Assembly (NCBI GenBank): GCA_008711295.1
Contig: VUYV01000148.1
Location: 757,441-821,440 of the forward strand
DNA length: 64,000 nt
Reading direction: 5' to 3'
Source of the DNA: Anarhynchus alexandrinus
Taxonomy: Eukaryota > Chordata > Aves > Charadriiformes > Charadriidae
The notes below the pieces were generated by a model, which worked only from the letters and a program-made list of their open reading frames with translations, was not told the origin of the DNA and did no database searches. Positions 63,801-64,000 of this stretch are shown here, piece after piece (the first letter of the stretch is position 1; each line of letters begins with the position of its first letter). A program made the position numbers and the translations under genes.

Positions 63801-64000
63801 CCACAATGCTCATCCTGGGAGGTTAAACTGGTCCAGGCTTCCCAAAACCAGCCCGGGGTAGGAACTGAGCATGTGCTGGCCAGGAAAAGTGAATCAAACC
63901 TTCCTGTGAGCAGCAGTGCTGGCTCTGAGTGGATTCTCTAGTGTCTAATACAGGGCTGTGCTTATGCCTGGTGGTACTGCTATATCCTCCTTTTTTTTCA

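Larger units (their letters stand above)
57052..64000 (-). other. Intron 1 of TMEM132E (partial); first exon not found
   Basis: No coding exon was recognised. I looked on the minus strand for an ATG followed by a hydrophobic signal sequence and a donor leaving one base of a split codon, and found nothing convincing. CpG-dense stretches occur at about 58540-59060. The interval holds a solo LTR, a GGAT microsatellite and two fragments resembling zinc-finger linkers (60040-60065, 63928-63951). The rest looks like ordinary GC-rich unique sequence. Confidence 0.6.

Noticed and set aside
63629..63826. A small plus-strand protein with four cysteines (CYKC...CPSC) resembling a zinc ribbon
   Set aside because: The cysteine spacing occurs once, downstream sequence is random-looking, and it lies in an intron on the other strand.

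Overview
The window looks like part of a bird chromosome, probably a GC-rich microchromosome. Four truncated CR1 retrotransposon tails end in the bird/reptile octamer repeat (ATTCTATG-type), a solo LTR of a common avian endogenous-retrovirus type is present, and the base composition is GC-rich with many CpG-dense patches. The species cannot be named from sequence alone.

Only one protein-coding gene can be supported. It lies on the minus strand between 44092 and 57051 and is split over eight exons with consistent splice phases. The 1026 complete codons (stop excluded) match the TMEM132 family of single-pass neural membrane proteins. The cytoplasmic tail and C-terminus point to TMEM132E specifically. 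All coding exons from the second to the last are intact. The first exon (start codon and signal peptide) was not found and probably lies beyond 64000 or is too short to recognise in the >6.9 kb of intron 1 present here.

Layout: 1-44091 is about 44 kb without any recognisable coding exon. It lies on the 3' side of the gene and holds CR1 fragments, simple repeats, a CpG-dense patch with a good 5' splice site near 27.3 kb, and several AT-rich blocks that look like conserved regulatory DNA. The last exon and probable 3' UTR run from 45120 down to about 42560. Exons 8, 7 and 6 follow at 45.7-47.0 kb, a 3.8 kb intron, exons 5 and 4 at 50.8-51.4 kb, a 3.7 kb intron, then exons 3 and 2 at 55.1-57.05 kb. 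From 57052 to 64000 is intron 1, with the solo LTR and a GGAT-type microsatellite.

No operon-like, CRISPR, phage or defence system is present. The most unusual patterns are two dispersed short sequence families. One is a near-perfect 15-base motif (GGGGAAACTGAGGCA) found nine times in both orientations. The other is a set of four degraded fragments resembling the linker of a C2H2 zinc-finger gene, all on the same strand. Neither is explained by the annotated repeats.
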